A DNA stretch of 64,000 bases, from positions 1-64,000 of the forward strand of contig JAEUUJ010000075.1 of the NCBI GenBank assembly GCA_016786495.1, written 5' to 3'. The position numbers and the translations under genes are program-made. Source of the DNA: Cyclobacteriaceae bacterium. Lineage in GTDB: Bacteria; Bacteroidota; Bacteroidia; Cytophagales; Cyclobacteriaceae. The notes under the pieces are model-generated. The model saw only the letters and a program-made list of their open reading frames with translations. It had not been told where the DNA came from and ran no database searches. The stretch's first letter is position 1; every line of letters begins with the position of its first letter. Shown in pieces: positions 63,178-64,000 of the stretch.

Positions 63178-64000
63178 TTGGAAAATTCTTTTTCGTTTAA
63201 TGAATTTAATAACCAAACTCAGCAACAAACCGGGCTGGTTATTGAGTATAAAAGGATTCTTTATCGCGTTTTATATTATTGGTATGTCATTGCCCTTAGT
63301 TTAGTTGTCGGATTAACCATCGCATTTTTAGTTAACCGTTACACTACGCGGATTTATCCGATTACCGCATCTATTATTATCCGTGAGTCGCAGGAACGGG
63401 CAGATGCACGATTTATTTATAACAATCCGCTGGCAAATCCATACCGTAATTTTTTCAATGAGCCGTATATGATCAAGTCAATACCGCTTGTTGAGAGTGT
63501 GGTAAAAGACTTGAATTTTAATGTGATTATTCAAAAGGAAGGCAACTTTAAAACTTCCGAACAGTATCGCCTCTTACCAATTCAACTTATCGTTGAAGAT
63601 CCACGGGAGCGGGCCGATTTTATATTAGAGATTATTGATGAAACTAGTTTCGCTTGCTATTCAGACTTGGGGGCAGCCTCTACGGGCAGTGTTTTTAAAT
63701 TTGGAGCATCCGCTATCTGTGCAAAGACCAATTTTGTAGCTTCTAAATTAGGAAGTCTCGAACGATTTGTGGGTGCTCGCTACAACATTCATATTCTTCC
63801 AGTGGAGACTGTAGCGCTAGCTTATATCAATAAGCTAAATGTGACTTGGGCTGAACAGGGAGCGTCTGTTATTAATATGGCTGTAAATGGATCGATTCCT
63901 CAAAAGGAAGTTGACTTTCTTAACCAATTGGTGTTGCGTTACCAGCAATCCGATATGGATAAAAAGAATCAAGCTGCTTCACGGTCTATCGACTTTATAG
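63178..64000 (+). CDS. Polysaccharide co-polymerase/tyrosine autokinase (Wzc-like), 5' part
   Basis: 274 codons of a gene cut by the window edge. It begins at TTG 63178 (MENSFSFNEFNNQTQQQT), as no ATG precedes in frame until about 100 codons in. A membrane helix (YYWYVIALSLVVGLTIAFLV) and a periplasmic region typical of Wzz domains follow. The kinase domain, if any, lies outside the window. Together with the Wza-like protein it controls export of a surface polysaccharide. Confidence 0.82.
   Translation, partial: MENSFSFNEFNNQTQQQTGLVIEYKRILYRVLYYWYVIALSLVVGLTIAFLVNRYTTRIYPITASIIIRESQERADARFIYNNPLANPYRNFFNEPYMIKSIPLVESVVKDLNFNVIIQKEGNFKTSEQYRLLPIQLIVEDPRERADFILEIIDETSFACYSDLGAASTGSVFKFGASAICAKTNFVASKLGSLERFVGARYNIHILPVETVALAYINKLNVTWAEQGASVINMAVNGSIPQKEVDFLNQLVLRYQQSDMDKKNQAASRSIDFI

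Noticed and set aside
1-64000. CRISPR arrays and rRNA genes
   Set aside because: No spaced direct-repeat array and no rRNA-like sequence were found.

Overview
The window reads as a chromosome segment from a member of the Bacteroidota, most likely Cytophagales-like. The evidence is a gene for a type IX secretion-type C-terminal sorting domain, BACON/Big_2 modules, the IPExxxVDY-pyruvate kinase pair, a Bacteroidota-type AMP nucleosidase, an OmpA protein with thrombospondin type 3 repeats, -7 boxes of the TAnnTTTG type, few Shine-Dalgarno sequences and several forced TTG starts. Species cannot be told from the sequence. Both ends are cut: acpP at the left (minus strand) and a Wzc/Wzz-like polysaccharide co-polymerase at the right.

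Layout. 0-11.5 kb: housekeeping and envelope genes (acpP, IPExxxVDY protein, pyk, lipoproteins, a kelch/IPT lipoprotein with an outer-membrane barrel partner, a HAD phosphatase, an NFACT/RqcH-like protein, a PhnP-like hydrolase). 11.5-24.6 kb: miaA, then a glycan cluster (three GT4 glycosyltransferases, a Wzx-type flippase, an asparagine-synthase-like protein, a sugar epimerase, two methyltransferases, wecB), ruvC and a GT2 glycosyltransferase. 24.7-29.7 kb: a tight run (GAF-PP2C phosphatase, polysaccharide deacetylase, GT28-like transferase, DgkA, TatD, asparaginase), mostly joined by stop/start overlaps. 29.8-34.1 kb: tRNA-Ser(GGA), a 115-bp structured inverted-repeat element, and a visibly A+T-richer accessory island holding an unrecognised helical protein, a HEPN-type protein with an R-x4-H motif, a translationally coupled small membrane protein and a RecD-like SF1 helicase. 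This island is the best candidate for an undescribed (defence-like) system. 34.1-45.4 kb: AI-2E family transporter, OmpA/TSP3 protein, cupin, AraC regulator, desaturase, manganese catalase, a secreted papain-like protease and small membrane proteins. 38.7-50.0 kb also carries a scattered two-component set: three stand-alone receiver proteins and two soluble multi-PAS histidine kinases, with recurring TCTGT(A)ACAGA-like palindromes nearby. 50.3-58.8 kb: small lipoproteins, an MFS (UMF1/Atg22-like) transporter, AMP nucleosidase, an HsdR-N-like protein, alanine dehydrogenase and a fused 2-oxoacid dehydrogenase E1. 58.8-64 kb: cysC-cysD-cysN-cysQ followed directly by wza-like and wzc-like genes.

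Functional picture. Much of the window serves surface polysaccharide production. The glycan cluster at 12.5-24.6 kb makes and exports a polymer. The cysCDNQ set makes and recycles PAPS and lies beside export genes, which suggests a sulfated polysaccharide. The stress and sensing block (catalase, desaturase, cupin, receivers, PAS kinases) looks like an environmental-response neighbourhood.
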